Origin: an uncultured Prevotella sp.
Lineage (GTDB): Bacteria > Bacteroidota > Bacteroidia > Bacteroidales > Bacteroidaceae
NCBI GenBank assembly: GCA_902495455.1
Contig: CABUXJ010000009.1
Coordinates: 30,526 to 94,525 of the forward strand
Direction: 5' to 3'
Length of the DNA: 64,000 bases
In this document: piece after piece, positions 14,121 to 23,045 of the stretch
Position numbering within the stretch: the stretch's first letter is position 1
How the letters are laid out: each line of letters opens with the position of its first letter
Notes under the pieces: model-generated
What the model saw: only the letters and a program-made list of their open reading frames with translations
What the model was told of the DNA's origin: nothing
Database searches by the model: none
Translations under genes and position numbers: made by a program

Positions 14121-16457
14121 TTAGAAGTCCATCTTGTCCAATGAGTCGTTGAAGTCCTGCGGCTCGTGGTTCTCCTGCGGCATAATGTCGCCGAGAGAGG
14201 GACGCTGCTGACGCTCTCCGCGCTCAGGGCGCTGACGGCGCTCGCCACGCTCTCCACGGGGACGACGGTCGCCACGCTCGGGACGGTCGCCACGCTCACG
14301 GCGTGCGGGACGCTCCACGTAGTCGGCCGGCTTCTCGATGAGCACACGATGAGAGAGCTTATATTTGCCCGTCTTCGGGTCGATCTCCATCAGCTTGACC
14401 TTGATCTTGTCACCCTCCTTGATGCCGGCTTCCTCGACGGTCTCGAGGCGCTTCCAGTCTATCTCGGAGATGTGGAGCAGTCCGTCCTTGCCCGGCATGA
14501 TCTCAACGAAACATCCGTAAGGCATGATCGAGCGCACAGTTCCGTCGTAGATTTCGCCTACTTCGGGAATGGCGACAATGGCGCGAATCTTTGCAAGGGC
14601 ACCGTCGATGCTCTCCTTGTTGGGGCCGCTCACCTGCACCTTGCCCACTCCGTCTTCTTCGTCGATAGTGATCGTTGAGCCGGTGTCCTCCTGCATCTGC
14701 TGGATGATCTTTCCACCCGGGCCTATCACGGCACCGATGAACTCCTTCGGTATCTCTATCTGGACGATGCGCGGAACCTGCGGCTTCAGTTCGGCACGCG
14801 GCTCGGCGATGGTCTCGGTGAGCTTGCCGAGGATGTGCTCGCGTCCGGCCTTGGCCTGCATGAGGGCTTTCTCGAGAATCTCGAAGCTCAGACCGTCGCA
14901 CTTGATGTCCATCTGTGTGGCTGTCAGACCGTCTTTCGTACCGGTTGTCTTGAAGTCCATGTCGCCCAGGTGGTCCTCGTCACCGAGGATGTCGCTGAGC
15001 ACGGCATACTTGTCCTCGCCGGGGTTCTTGATCAGACCCATTGCGATACCGCTGACGGGCTTCTTCATCGGCACGCCGGCGTCCATCAGGGCCAGTGTTC
15101 CGGCGCAGACGGTAGCCATCGACGACGAACCGTTGCTCTCGAGTATCTGGCTCACGAGACGCACTGTGTAGGGGAAGTCCTCGGGTATCTGACCCTTCAG
15201 ACCGCGCCATGCGAGGTGGCCGTGACCGATTTCGCGGCGTCCTACGCCACGCTGTGCCTTGGCCTCACCGGTACAGAACGGCGGGAAGTTGTAGTGAAGG
15301 AGGAAGCGCTGATAGCTCTTGTCCAATACGTCGTCAACGAGCTTCTCGTCGAGCTTCGTGCCGAGCGTACACGTGGAGAGGCTCTGGGTCTCACCGCGGG
15401 TGAAGATTGAACTTCCGTGAGGCATGGGCAGCGGGCTGACCTCGCACCAGATGGGGCGTATCTCGTCGGTCTTGCGGCCGTCGAGACGGATGCCCTCGTC
15501 GAGGATGCAGCGGCGCATGGCGTCACGCATGACGTCGTGGTAGTAGCGCTCCATCATGGTGCACTTCTCCTCCAGTTCGTCCTCGGTGAGGTCGGCATGG
15601 GCGGCGGCATAAGCCTCCTTGAAGTCCTCCAGTATCTTGTCGAAAGCCTCCTGACGGGCCTGCTTCTCGAGAGCCTGCTTCGTGACGTCGTAGGCTTTGG
15701 AGTAGAGCTCCTTGTTCATCTGCTCGCGCAGTTCCTCGTCGTTGACCTCGTGGCAGTATTCGCGCTTGACGTCCTTGCCGAGCTCCTTGCTGAGTTCGGT
15801 CTGCAGCTCGCACATGGGCTTGATGGCGTCCATAGCGGCCTTGAGGGCGCCGATCATGTCCTGCTCCGATACTTCCTTCATCTCGCCTTCGACCATCATG
15901 ATGTTCTCGGCCGATGCTCCGACCATGATGTCCATGTCGGCTTCCTTCATCTGCTCGAATGTCGGGTTGATGACATATTCGCCGCCTATGCGGGCCACGC
16001 GGCACTCGCTGATGGGGCACTCAAAGGGAATATCTGAACAAGCCAGAGCGGCTGATGCGGCAAATCCGGCCAATGCGTCGGGCTGGTCAACGCCGTCGGC
16101 ACTGAGCAGCATTACGTTGACAAACACCTCGGCGTGATAGTTTGAGGGGAACAGCGGACGGAGCACGCGGTCGACCAGACGTGATGTCAGAATCTCGTTG
16201 TCGCCGGGCTTGCCCTCGCGCTTGGTAAATCCGCCGGGGAAGCGGCCTGCTGCGGAGTACTGCTCCTTGTAGTCAACCTGCAAAGGCATGAAATCTGTTC
16301 CGGGAACTGCATCCTTTGCGGCACAAACAGTGGCCAGAAGTACGGTGTTGCCCATACGCAGAACAACGCTACCGTCGGCCTGTTTTGCCACTTTCCCGGT
16401 CTCAATCGTGATGGTTCTTCCATCAGGCAATTGAATACTCTTTGTAATTACGTTCAT
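14121..16457 (-). CDS. pnp: Polyribonucleotide nucleotidyltransferase
   Basis: PNPase, the phosphorolytic 3'-5' exoribonuclease of mRNA decay. The 778-residue protein has two RNase PH-like domains ([14 protein letters not shown] in the first, [21 protein letters not shown] active-site block in the second), a KH domain with [11 protein letters not shown], an S1 domain ([20 protein letters not shown]) and a 60-residue Arg/Gly/Glu-rich tail of [15 protein letters not shown] repeats. The tail is likely an RNA-binding extension. A - strand promoter box lies at 16493-16500. Confidence 0.97.
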   Translation of the reverse strand: MNVITKSIQLPDGRTITIETGKVAKQADGSVVLRMGNTVLLATVCAAKDAVPGTDFMPLQVDYKEQYSAAGRFPGGFTKREGKPGDNEILTSRLVDRVLRPLFPSNYHAEVFVNVMLLSADGVDQPDALAGFAASAALACSDIPFECPISECRVARIGGEYVINPTFEQMKEADMDIMVGASAENIMMVEGEMKEVSEQDMIGALKAAMDAIKPMCELQTELSKELGKDVKREYCHEVNDEELREQMNKELYSKAYDVTKQALEKQARQEAFDKILEDFKEAYAAAHADLTEDELEEKCTMMERYYHDVMRDAMRRCILDEGIRLDGRKTDEIRPIWCEVSPLPMPHGSSIFTRGETQSLSTCTLGTKLDEKLVDDVLDKSYQRFLLHYNFPPFCTGEAKAQRGVGRREIGHGHLAWRGLKGQIPEDFPYTVRLVSQILESNGSSSMATVCAGTLALMDAGVPMKKPVSGIAMGLIKNPGEDKYAVLSDILGDEDHLGDMDFKTTGTKDGLTATQMDIKCDGLSFEILEKALMQAKAGREHILGKLTETIAEPRAELKPQVPRIVQIEIPKEFIGAVIGPGGKIIQQMQEDTGSTITIDEEDGVGKVQVSGPNKESIDGALAKIRAIVAIPEVGEIYDGTVRSIMPYGCFVEIMPGKDGLLHISEIDWKRLETVEEAGIKEGDKIKVKLMEIDPKTGKYKLSHRVLIEKPADYVERPARRERGDRPERGDRRPRGERGERRQRPERGERQQRPSLGDIMPQENHEPQDFNDSLDKMDF

Positions 16458-16492
16458 CTTTTAATTAAAACATCTAAAAATAAAAATTCGGA

Positions 16493-16500
16493 CAAAGATA
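16493..16500 (-). promoter_or_regulatory. -7 promoter box for pnp
   Basis: TATCTTTG on the - strand, 36 bases before the pnp ATG at 16457. Confidence 0.6.
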
Positions 16501-16641
16501 CGTAAAATAGCTGTAACAGCGGCATAAATGCCTGATTATTTTGATTTTATTAGGAATTGGCACCTTTAAACTTCAGACCTCAGGCGCTGTCACGACAGCC
16601 TCCTGTCTCAACTCATGCGGCGGGCCAAAACCATATAAAAA

Positions 16642-16692
16642 CGAAATCAGGAGACAAGCCTCTACTATGAGAGTGCTTGTCTCCTGATTTCG
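16642..16692. terminator. 18-bp hairpin after the T9SS protein gene
   Basis: cgaaatcaggagacaagc (16642-16659) pairs perfectly with 16675-16692 around a 15-base loop, 20 bases beyond the - strand stop codon at 16713. On the - strand it is followed by tttttatatgg. Confidence 0.85.
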
Positions 16693-16712
16693 TCTGTCGG
16701 AACGGTTCCGGT

Positions 16713-18548
16713 TTAGAACATTGCTTTGCAAATGCCGAGCTTGCCGTCGGCGAACTTGGCTCTGACTACGTAAACACCACTGCGCAGGCCTGTGTTGACA
16801 GCACCCGATACGTTGCCGGCAAACACCTTGCTTCCATTTGTGGTGAACACTTCCACGTAAGCCTGACCGCCGACATTGATGATGCCGCCGCGCTCGACAT
16901 TGAGCTGCGATTTCTTGCTAATGACATTCTTCACACTTGACAGAGTCGCTGCGTCGGGCATTCCCTGGAACACATAGCCGAAGTAGTAGGTATCGCTGGT
17001 ATAGTCAAACGAGTTGTAAGCATAGCTCACAAGAGTCGTCATGTCGGGGCTGCAGAACGGGATACCGCTGATAATCATGTTCTTCGTTATCGGCTCGTAT
17101 GTTTCCGGATCATACGTTTCCACTTCGTGAACCATGTTTTCGTTTATCCAGGCTGTCATTTCCGGACATGATGTCTGATAGTAATCCTGCATTTTGGAAA
17201 CGCCCTTAACAGGGTCCATCACCAGCGCTTCCGGAACATACTGGTCACCACTGTATCCTAAAAAGATTCCATTTTCAGCGGCGCAGGTGACATTGGCGCC
17301 GTCGGCACAGGTGTATGTCTTGTAAGAGCCGTCTTCGAGATTGAACACAAATGTTGTGGCCGTAGTGTATTCAACGCCTTCTTCTCGTGACACCTTGCCG
17401 GCATTGCGTGCGCCCTTGTTCATAAAGCGAGAATATTTAGGAGATATCTTGGCTGGAGCCAAAGGACCGAAACCGGCGTCGGGAGCATAAGTGGAGGCAA
17501 AGAGCTTGCCGTCGGCCGACAACACCACATTATTGAACGTCAGCGTGATACTACCGGCAGTAGCCTGTTCTATGGCGCTGTCATAGGCCTCCTTGTCACT
17601 CATGTATTTCGTACATGCTGCCTCGTAAGCTGCTTTCTCTTCGTCCGTCATGAAATCATCAAGCTGAGGATAATTAGCCCAGTCGTTACCTCCGGCTGCC
17701 TGCCATGCAGCGAGGGCGTCATTATAAGCCTTTTTCTCTTCGTCTGTCATAAAGTCTCCCATTGACGGATAGTCTCCCGGATCTGCAGGTACGGTGACTT
17801 CCGGATGAGTATAGAAGAGATTGAGCGACGGCAGAGTGTAACTCCACTCTCCTGTTGACACATCGCGCTTGTAAACGATGGGGTAGCACCAGAATCCGGA
17901 TGTAGCGGTGATGGTTCCGGCAATGGTATTGCCGTCAGCGCTGATGGCATTGGCCGTTACATACTGCGGTGTACCGCCGAGAAAGTCGGTGTCTGGATGC
18001 GGCAGCAGGACGGGGTTGTCGTAACCGCCGGCAGCGTTGCGGTACCATACCGCGGGCACCATCATGATTTTCTTTGAATCGAGTCCGAAATTGTCATTAC
18101 CGACATTTCCGCAAATCACACTTCCATCGGGTGTGATGGCGTGTGCCATGTTGAACAGGTCGGGACGGGGTGAAGGCAGAATAGTGAGCTCGCCGTTGGA
18201 ATAGACAACGGCATTGTCTGTCGAAGTGTAAGTCGTTTCGCTGGTAGGCTCATATAAAACGGCATTACCTACAGACGTACCGTCATTGGCCACACAGGTA
18301 CCGTATCCGGGAAGATACTCGTTCTGATAATAGTCTGAGCCACGATCATCCATATAAATGGCTGCGTTCTCCGGATTCTCCAGGTCTATGATGCCAAGCA
18401 TAATGCCGTCGATGGTGAATATGCCATATTTGCCGTTTTCGGAGACACTCATGAACGGAGCATTCTGCATCATCTGTGCCTTGAAGTCTGCGAACATCTG
18501 CATTGATGTCATAATCAGCGCACTGAAAAGAAGTAAAGTTTTCTTCAT
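16713..18548 (-). CDS. Secreted protein with type IX secretion C-terminal domain
   Basis: 611-residue exported protein of unknown function. It has a signal peptide (LLLFSALIMTSMQMFA). The last 80 residues (GQAYVEVFTTNGSKVFAGNV, then TGLRSGVYVVRA and GKLGICKAMF) are a typical T9SS type A sorting domain that directs export to the cell surface. The middle has repeated phrases such as VSENGKYG, ITPDGSVICG, ISADGNTIAG and LSADGKLFAS, suggesting a beta-propeller. Near residues 262-330 a charged segment is duplicated (YPSMGDFMTDEEKKAYNDA and YPQLDDFMTDEEKAAYEAA), probably a helical insertion. No catalytic motif is visible. Confidence 0.87.
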   Translation of the reverse strand: MKKTLLLFSALIMTSMQMFADFKAQMMQNAPFMSVSENGKYGIFTIDGIMLGIIDLENPENAAIYMDDRGSDYYQNEYLPGYGTCVANDGTSVGNAVLYEPTSETTYTSTDNAVVYSNGELTILPSPRPDLFNMAHAITPDGSVICGNVGNDNFGLDSKKIMMVPAVWYRNAAGGYDNPVLLPHPDTDFLGGTPQYVTANAISADGNTIAGTITATSGFWCYPIVYKRDVSTGEWSYTLPSLNLFYTHPEVTVPADPGDYPSMGDFMTDEEKKAYNDALAAWQAAGGNDWANYPQLDDFMTDEEKAAYEAACTKYMSDKEAYDSAIEQATAGSITLTFNNVVLSADGKLFASTYAPDAGFGPLAPAKISPKYSRFMNKGARNAGKVSREEGVEYTTATTFVFNLEDGSYKTYTCADGANVTCAAENGIFLGYSGDQYVPEALVMDPVKGVSKMQDYYQTSCPEMTAWINENMVHEVETYDPETYEPITKNMIISGIPFCSPDMTTLVSYAYNSFDYTSDTYYFGYVFQGMPDAATLSSVKNVISKKSQLNVERGGIINVGGQAYVEVFTTNGSKVFAGNVSGAVNTGLRSGVYVVRAKFADGKLGICKAMF

Positions 18549-18972
18549 ACTCGTTTGATGTTAAGTTACTATATAAATTATTAAAAAACTGTTCCCGCGT
18601 TCTTTGTCTTGCAAGACTCCGCACAACATTCCAACGTTTGGAAACGCAGCGCTGCCAATATAGCAAAATGCAAGCTAAGGTCCACTTGCAACTTGCCATT
18701 ATGACAATAACTGGCAGCAAAATTAAACAATTTAATATAAAAACACAAATATTTCCAACATTTTTTTACTCAACCATCCTCATAATGTATCAAATGTCAC
18801 TTTCGTGGAATGATTTGTTTTCACCCAAAATACATTTTGCCACGTCCTTATTGTTGCAAGTGTCGGAAAAAGAGAGTAACTTTGTCGCCGGATTGCCACT
18901 GCAGGTGTTTCCGCGACAAAGCGACCACACTGCCGCGTAAAACGGCGACCCGACCATAATTCACTTAAAGAT
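18549..18972. other. Divergent intergenic region
   Basis: 424 bases between divergent genes. It holds the + strand promoter at 18877-18884, a short ttccaacgtttggaa hairpin near 18630, and otherwise AT-rich sequence. I see no gene or dispersed repeat. Confidence 0.6.
18877..18884 (+). promoter_or_regulatory. -7 promoter box for the DUF4369/thioredoxin-like gene
   Basis: taactttg matches TAnnTTTG, with attgttg about 20 bases upstream as a possible -33 element. The start codon is 89 bases downstream. Confidence 0.55.
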
Positions 18973-20136
18973 ATGCACATCATGAGAAATATCCTTCGCA
19001 CAGCCGCGGCTGCAATGGCCGCAATATGTATCACGGCATGTGACAACAGCCCCAAATTCCACGTCGAGGGCAATATCACCGGAGCCAAAGACTCGCTCCT
19101 GTTCTTCGAGAACATGAGCCTCAACGGTCCCGTCACGATTGACTCCGTACGGCTCGACGAGGAAGGACGCTTCGCTTTCGCCGACAAGGCTACGCCCGCA
19201 CCGGAATTCTACCGCCTGCGCATCGCCGGACAGATCATCAATATCGCGGCCGATTCGACAGAGACCGTGACCGTCAAGGCCGGCTACCCGACGATGGCAA
19301 CCGATTATGAGGTCGCCGGCTCGACTGAGTGTGAACGCATACGCCAACTGTCTCTCAAGCAGATCGCCCTCCGAGAGAGCGCCCTGGCGTTAGAGCGCAA
19401 CACGGCTCTGACCTCCGCACAACGCATCGACAGTCTGGAGAAGATGCTAAATATATATAAGGAGGAGGTCAAGATGGAATATATCTCAAAGGACCCCAAG
19501 GCTGCTTCATCCTATTTCGCACTCTTCCAGACACTCGGAGACTACCTCATCTTCGACCCGCGCGCCATCGGGGAGGACGTCAAGATGTTTGCCGCCGTGG
19601 CCACAAGCTGGGACACATACTACCCCGGGGCCGAACGCGGCGAAAATCTGCACAACATCGCCATCGAGGGATTGAAGACGCAGCAGATCATCAAGCAGAA
19701 GAATGAAGTGTCACTCTCTCCGGCACAGGTGACAACATCGGGCATCATCGACCTCTCCCTAACCGACAACCGCGGGAGAAAGCGCTCCCTATCTTCGCTC
19801 AAGGGGCGTGTGGTGCTGCTCGACTACCACCTCTTTGCCTCGTCAGAGTCGCCGCAACGCATACTGATGTTGCGGGAACTCTACGGCAAATATCATGACC
19901 GCGGACTGGAAATATATCAAGTTGCCATCGATACGGACGAGCATTTCTGGAAGCAGCAGACATCCTCTCTGCCGTGGATCTGCGTGCTGGCGCCCGACGG
20001 ACCGGCATCATCGTGCGTGAGAACATACAACGTCAGCTCCGTTCCCGAGTTTTTCCTCATCGACCGGGAGAACAATTTGGTCAGCCGGTCGGCACAGGTG
20101 AAGGACCTCGAGGCTGCGATAGAAGCTCTGCTGTGA
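18973..20136 (+). CDS. DUF4369/thioredoxin-like lipoprotein lacking the CXXC motif
   Basis: 387-residue exported lipoprotein. The signal peptide ends in ICITACDN, a lipobox with Cys near residue 20. Residues 25-115 match the DUF4369 domain (FHVEGNITGAKDSLLFFENM). Residues 250-387 are an AhpC/TSA-thioredoxin fold (GRVVLLDYHLFASSES, then YQVAIDTDE and VSSVPEFFLIDREN with the cis-Pro). Where active members have WCPPC, this protein has ASSESPQR, so both redox cysteines are missing. It is probably a structural or binding paralogue. Its stop overlaps the queH start (TGATG). Confidence 0.87.
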   Translation: MHIMRNILRTAAAAMAAICITACDNSPKFHVEGNITGAKDSLLFFENMSLNGPVTIDSVRLDEEGRFAFADKATPAPEFYRLRIAGQIINIAADSTETVTVKAGYPTMATDYEVAGSTECERIRQLSLKQIALRESALALERNTALTSAQRIDSLEKMLNIYKEEVKMEYISKDPKAASSYFALFQTLGDYLIFDPRAIGEDVKMFAAVATSWDTYYPGAERGENLHNIAIEGLKTQQIIKQKNEVSLSPAQVTTSGIIDLSLTDNRGRKRSLSSLKGRVVLLDYHLFASSESPQRILMLRELYGKYHDRGLEIYQVAIDTDEHFWKQQTSSLPWICVLAPDGPASSCVRTYNVSSVPEFFLIDRENNLVSRSAQVKDLEAAIEALL

Positions 20137-20741
20137 TGCCGGAATTGCAAATGAAAAAGAGATTGATACTTGAAGTGCCCGGCGGAGCCACGCGGGTACT
20201 ATTGCATACGTGTTGCGCTCCATGCTCATCGGCCATCATCGAGTGCATGATGCAACACGGCATCACGCCCGTCATATACTACTGCAACCCCAACATCTTT
20301 CCGGCGGAAGAATATCGGATAAGGAAGGACGAGTGTACGCGCTACGCCCGGTCGCTCGGACTGGAAATCATTGATGCCGACTACGACCACGCGGCGTGGC
20401 TGAAGGACGTCGCCGGCATGGAGAATGAGCCGGAACGAGGAGCCCGTTGTCTGCGGTGCTTCACCATGCGGTTGGCCGACACGGCGCGATATGCCGCCGA
20501 ACACGGGTTCACGGTCATCACGACGACGCTGATGTCCAGCCGCTGGAAGAGTCTCGACCAAATCAATGAGGCGGGCCGTCGCGCCGTCGCGCCCTATCCC
20601 GACGTGGCGTGGTGGGACCACAATTGGCGCAAAGGCGGACTGAACGAACGCCGCGCGGCCATCATACGCGAATACGGATTCTACAACCAGCAGTATTGCG
20701 GATGCGAGTATAGCATGAGAGTGAAGAGTCTTGAGAGTTAA
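20136..20741 (+). CDS. queH: Epoxyqueuosine reductase QueH
   Basis: Last step of queuosine synthesis in tRNA: reduction of epoxyqueuosine, done by the QueH (former DUF208) family in place of QueG. The 201-residue protein shows LLHTCCAPCSSAII near residues 21-34 with the paired cysteines, YYCNPNIFPAEEYRIRK, GARCLRCFTMRL and the C-terminal YCGCEYSM; these cysteines bind the iron-sulfur cluster and second metal. The start at 20136 overlaps the upstream stop. Its tail (RVKSLES) runs into heptamer-like repeat sequence. Confidence 0.92.
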   Translation: MPELQMKKRLILEVPGGATRVLLHTCCAPCSSAIIECMMQHGITPVIYYCNPNIFPAEEYRIRKDECTRYARSLGLEIIDADYDHAAWLKDVAGMENEPERGARCLRCFTMRLADTARYAAEHGFTVITTTLMSSRWKSLDQINEAGRRAVAPYPDVAWWDHNWRKGGLNERRAAIIREYGFYNQQYCGCEYSMRVKSLES

Positions 20742-20787
20742 GATCCTTAAAGTCTTTAAAGTCCTTAAGGACCTTAGTCACAATAAA

Positions 20788-20825
20788 AAAGCGGGGCATT
20801 GTCGGTTTCGACAATGCCCCGCTTT
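20788..20825. terminator. 16-bp bidirectional terminator between queH and mdh
   Basis: aaagcggggcattgtc (20788-20803) pairs with 20810-20825 around a 6-base loop between two convergent genes, with A and T runs at either side. Confidence 0.9.
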
Positions 20826-20840
20826 CTCTATTCTAAAATC

Positions 20841-21833
20841 TTAGAGATTCGGATTGATCTTGCTCCACTCAGAGATAGCGGGCACGATGTTGAGCGTCAC
20901 CAGTTCGTCGCGCATCTTGCAGAGGTGTGCGTAGCTTGCGTCGAGTTTGGCGTTCTCCTCGTCCGTTCCCTGCGGAACGTTGAATGTGCAGCCGTCGGCA
21001 CCGAGCGTGGTGTCCATTGCCATCATGATGTGGTTATACTTGTTCGTGTTCACGTATGTACCTACGGGGAAGCGGAAAGGCTCACCGCCCATTGCCGAAC
21101 GAATCATTTCGACAGACAGATAGGACGGGCTCTGGAACGAAGAGCGGCCGCGCAGCTTGATGATGGCGGCACCGCCCTGGGTTACGTCCTTCTTCATCTG
21201 CTCCCACTCCTCTGCGGTAAACTCATCCGTGCCTATGATGTCGGTCAGCTTGCGGCCGGCTACGGTCACGTGAGAACCGAACACTGCCATCTGCTCACCG
21301 TGGCCGCCGTATGTTGCACAGCCCTTGATCTCATTCTGCATCACGCCAAACTTCTTTGCCAGTGCGCTCTGCAGACGTGTCGTGTCGAGGGCGGCGAGTG
21401 TCGTCACCTGACCGGGCTTCAGTCCGGAGTAGAGCAGCGTCACCAGACCGGTGAGGTCGGCGGGGTTGAAGATGATGACGACGTGCTTGACATCGGGACA
21501 GTAGGTCTTGATGTTCTTACCCAGCTCCTCGGCAATCTTGCAGTTGCCGGCGAGCAGATCCTCACGTGTCATGCCCTCCTTGCGGGGTGCGCCACCTGAA
21601 GAGATGATGTATTTGGCGTTTGTGAAAGCCTCTTTTACGTCTGTGGTAGCCGTAATCTTCACGTCTCCGAAACCGCTCTGACGCATCTCCTCTGCCACTC
21701 CTTCGGGCAAGAAGACGTCGTAAAGACAGATTTCACTTGTCAGACCCATCATGAGGGCGGTCTGAACCATGTTTGAACCAATCATTCCGGCTGCGCCGAC
21801 GATTGTGAGTTTCTCGTTAGTTAAAAATGCCAT
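20841..21833 (-). CDS. mdh: Malate dehydrogenase
   Basis: NAD-dependent malate/oxaloacetate interconversion in the reductive branch to succinate. 330 residues, typical for the Bacteroidetes enzyme. Visible motifs are the Rossmann TIVGAAGMIGSN at residues 10-21, SSGGAPRKEGMTREDLLAGN with the substrate-loop arginines, IIFNPADL, and the catalytic His in ATYGGHGEQM. It is a single gene with its own promoter box (21996-22003) and a leader of roughly 160 nt containing a stem. Confidence 0.95.
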   Translation of the reverse strand: MAFLTNEKLTIVGAAGMIGSNMVQTALMMGLTSEICLYDVFLPEGVAEEMRQSGFGDVKITATTDVKEAFTNAKYIISSGGAPRKEGMTREDLLAGNCKIAEELGKNIKTYCPDVKHVVIIFNPADLTGLVTLLYSGLKPGQVTTLAALDTTRLQSALAKKFGVMQNEIKGCATYGGHGEQMAVFGSHVTVAGRKLTDIIGTDEFTAEEWEQMKKDVTQGGAAIIKLRGRSSFQSPSYLSVEMIRSAMGGEPFRFPVGTYVNTNKYNHIMMAMDTTLGADGCTFNVPQGTDEENAKLDASYAHLCKMRDELVTLNIVPAISEWSKINPNL

Positions 21834-21909
21834 AGTCGATTATTATTTTACTTTTTATAGAATATTTCTTTTGCATCGTCCGCTATTTTCCGGCCGTGAA
21901 CGGTCGTCA

Positions 21910-21952
21910 GGACCTGACGCAGACAGCCACGACAGAAGATAACGTCAGGACC
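21910..21952 (-). promoter_or_regulatory. Leader hairpin of mdh
   Basis: On the - strand GGTCCTGACG (21943-21952) can pair with CGTCAGGTCC (21910-21919), one mismatch, inside the long mdh leader. It may affect transcript stability; no known riboswitch is recognised. Confidence 0.35.
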
Positions 21953-22197
21953 GCGGCGGCCTTGACATACAGACGGATTGTCCTGAAAACCACCGCAAAG
22001 TTAGCAAAAAATAGTGTATCTACGGCACTTGTGCCCTGCATAAAAATGTTATTATTGTATAAACTCCGTTTCAAATCATGTTTTCCGCGGCCGGCATAGC
22101 GCGAATTGCAATCTGCGGATAGCATATCGAGTGGCGGGCGATGGTGTTTTTTCATGACCAACGGGGCCCTTACGGCCTCGATGAACCATTTTTTTAT

Positions 22198-22205
22198 TAC
22201 CTTTG
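22198..22205 (+). promoter_or_regulatory. -7 promoter box for the D-Ala-D-Ala dipeptidase-like gene
   Basis: tacctttg matches TAnnTTTG, 99 bases before the chosen ATG at 22304. An open frame starting at 22106 begins upstream of this box, which argues against that start. Confidence 0.55.
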
Positions 22206-22303
22206 CATACGATAGGCTGCACTCGGCAATTTGTGAACAAGTTCACATTGCACTCTTTGGCACTATCGCTACAACAACAAAGCATAACGTCAACGCAACA
22301 ATT

Positions 22304-23008
22304 ATGATACAGACATTATCCATCACTACACGCCCGGGAGCCGTCCTTGCCATTGCTCTCGTACTCGCATGCACCACAGCTGCGGCACAACAGCGTCCCC
22401 GACAGACCACGGCGCAGCGCATGGCGGCGGCCGGCTATGTCGACATACGCGACGTCGACCCGTCCATCAAGGTGAGCCTGATGTACGCGCGGGCTGACAA
22501 TTTCACGGGCCGCGTGCTCTACGGAGACCTCCGCGAAGCCTATCTCCACCCGCTTGCGGCCGCGGCACTCAAGAAGGCGCAGGCCCGGCTCAAGGAGTTG
22601 CGTCCGGACCTTTGCCTGAAGGTGTATGACGCGGCACGCCCGATGGCCATCCAGCAGAAGATGTGGGATGCGGTGAAGGACACCGGCCACAGCTTCTACG
22701 TGAGCAACCCGAAAAACGGCGGCGGGCTCCACAACTACGGACTGGCTGTCGACCTGACCCTTTGCCGCGCCGACGGCGACACCATTCCTATGGGAACGAA
22801 GATAGACAACATGACCTCCGTGTCGCACATTGACCGCGAGGAGGAGTTGGTCGCTAAGGGCAAGATGAGCCGCGAGGCGCTCGCCAACCGCCGGCTGCTG
22901 CGTCAGGTGATGAAATATGCCGGCTGGAAACCGCTGCGCACGGAGTGGTGGCACTTCAACCTGCGCTCGCGGGCAGAGGCAAAGAAGAACTTCAAGGTCA
23001 TCAAATAA
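22304..23008 (+). CDS. D-Ala-D-Ala dipeptidase-like peptidase (M15D, VanX/DdpX type)
   Basis: Exported zinc peptidase of 234 residues, likely hydrolysing D-Ala-D-Ala or related peptidoglycan dipeptides. After a signal peptide (LAIALVLACTTAAAQ) the M15D pattern is complete: VSLMYARADNFTG, YDAARPMAIQQKMWD, the zinc-binding GGGLHNYGLAVDLTLC (His and Asp), and the final EWWHFN His. A housekeeping role in turnover is more likely than vancomycin resistance because no vanH or vanA is nearby. Its stop codon lies in the first ATCTAAC heptamer. Confidence 0.9.
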   Translation: MIQTLSITTRPGAVLAIALVLACTTAAAQQRPRQTTAQRMAAAGYVDIRDVDPSIKVSLMYARADNFTGRVLYGDLREAYLHPLAAAALKKAQARLKELRPDLCLKVYDAARPMAIQQKMWDAVKDTGHSFYVSNPKNGGGLHNYGLAVDLTLCRADGDTIPMGTKIDNMTSVSHIDREEELVAKGKMSREALANRRLLRQVMKYAGWKPLRTEWWHFNLRSRAEAKKNFKVIK

Positions 23009-23042
23009 CATCTAACATCTTCCTTCTAACATATCTGACATC
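23004..23042 (+). repeat. ATCTAAC heptamers after the dipeptidase gene
   Basis: ataacatctaacatct and ctaacatatctgacat at about period 7. The first TAA is the stop codon of the upstream gene. Confidence 0.6.
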
Positions 23043-23045
23043 CCC

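Larger units (their letters stand above)
21834..22303. other. Divergent intergenic region mdh / dipeptidase
   Basis: 470 bases with the mdh promoter box (TAACTTTG, - strand, 21996-22003), a leader stem for mdh (21910-21919 with 21943-21952), a short fragment of the GC-core family (caacggggcccttacgg, 22160-22176) and the promoter of the next gene (TACCTTTG, 22198-22205). No gene seen. Confidence 0.65.

Noticed and set aside
22304..23008. Vancomycin-resistance vanX
   Set aside because: No vanH, vanA, vanS or vanR is nearby, and Gram-negative Bacteroidales carry housekeeping M15D peptidases.
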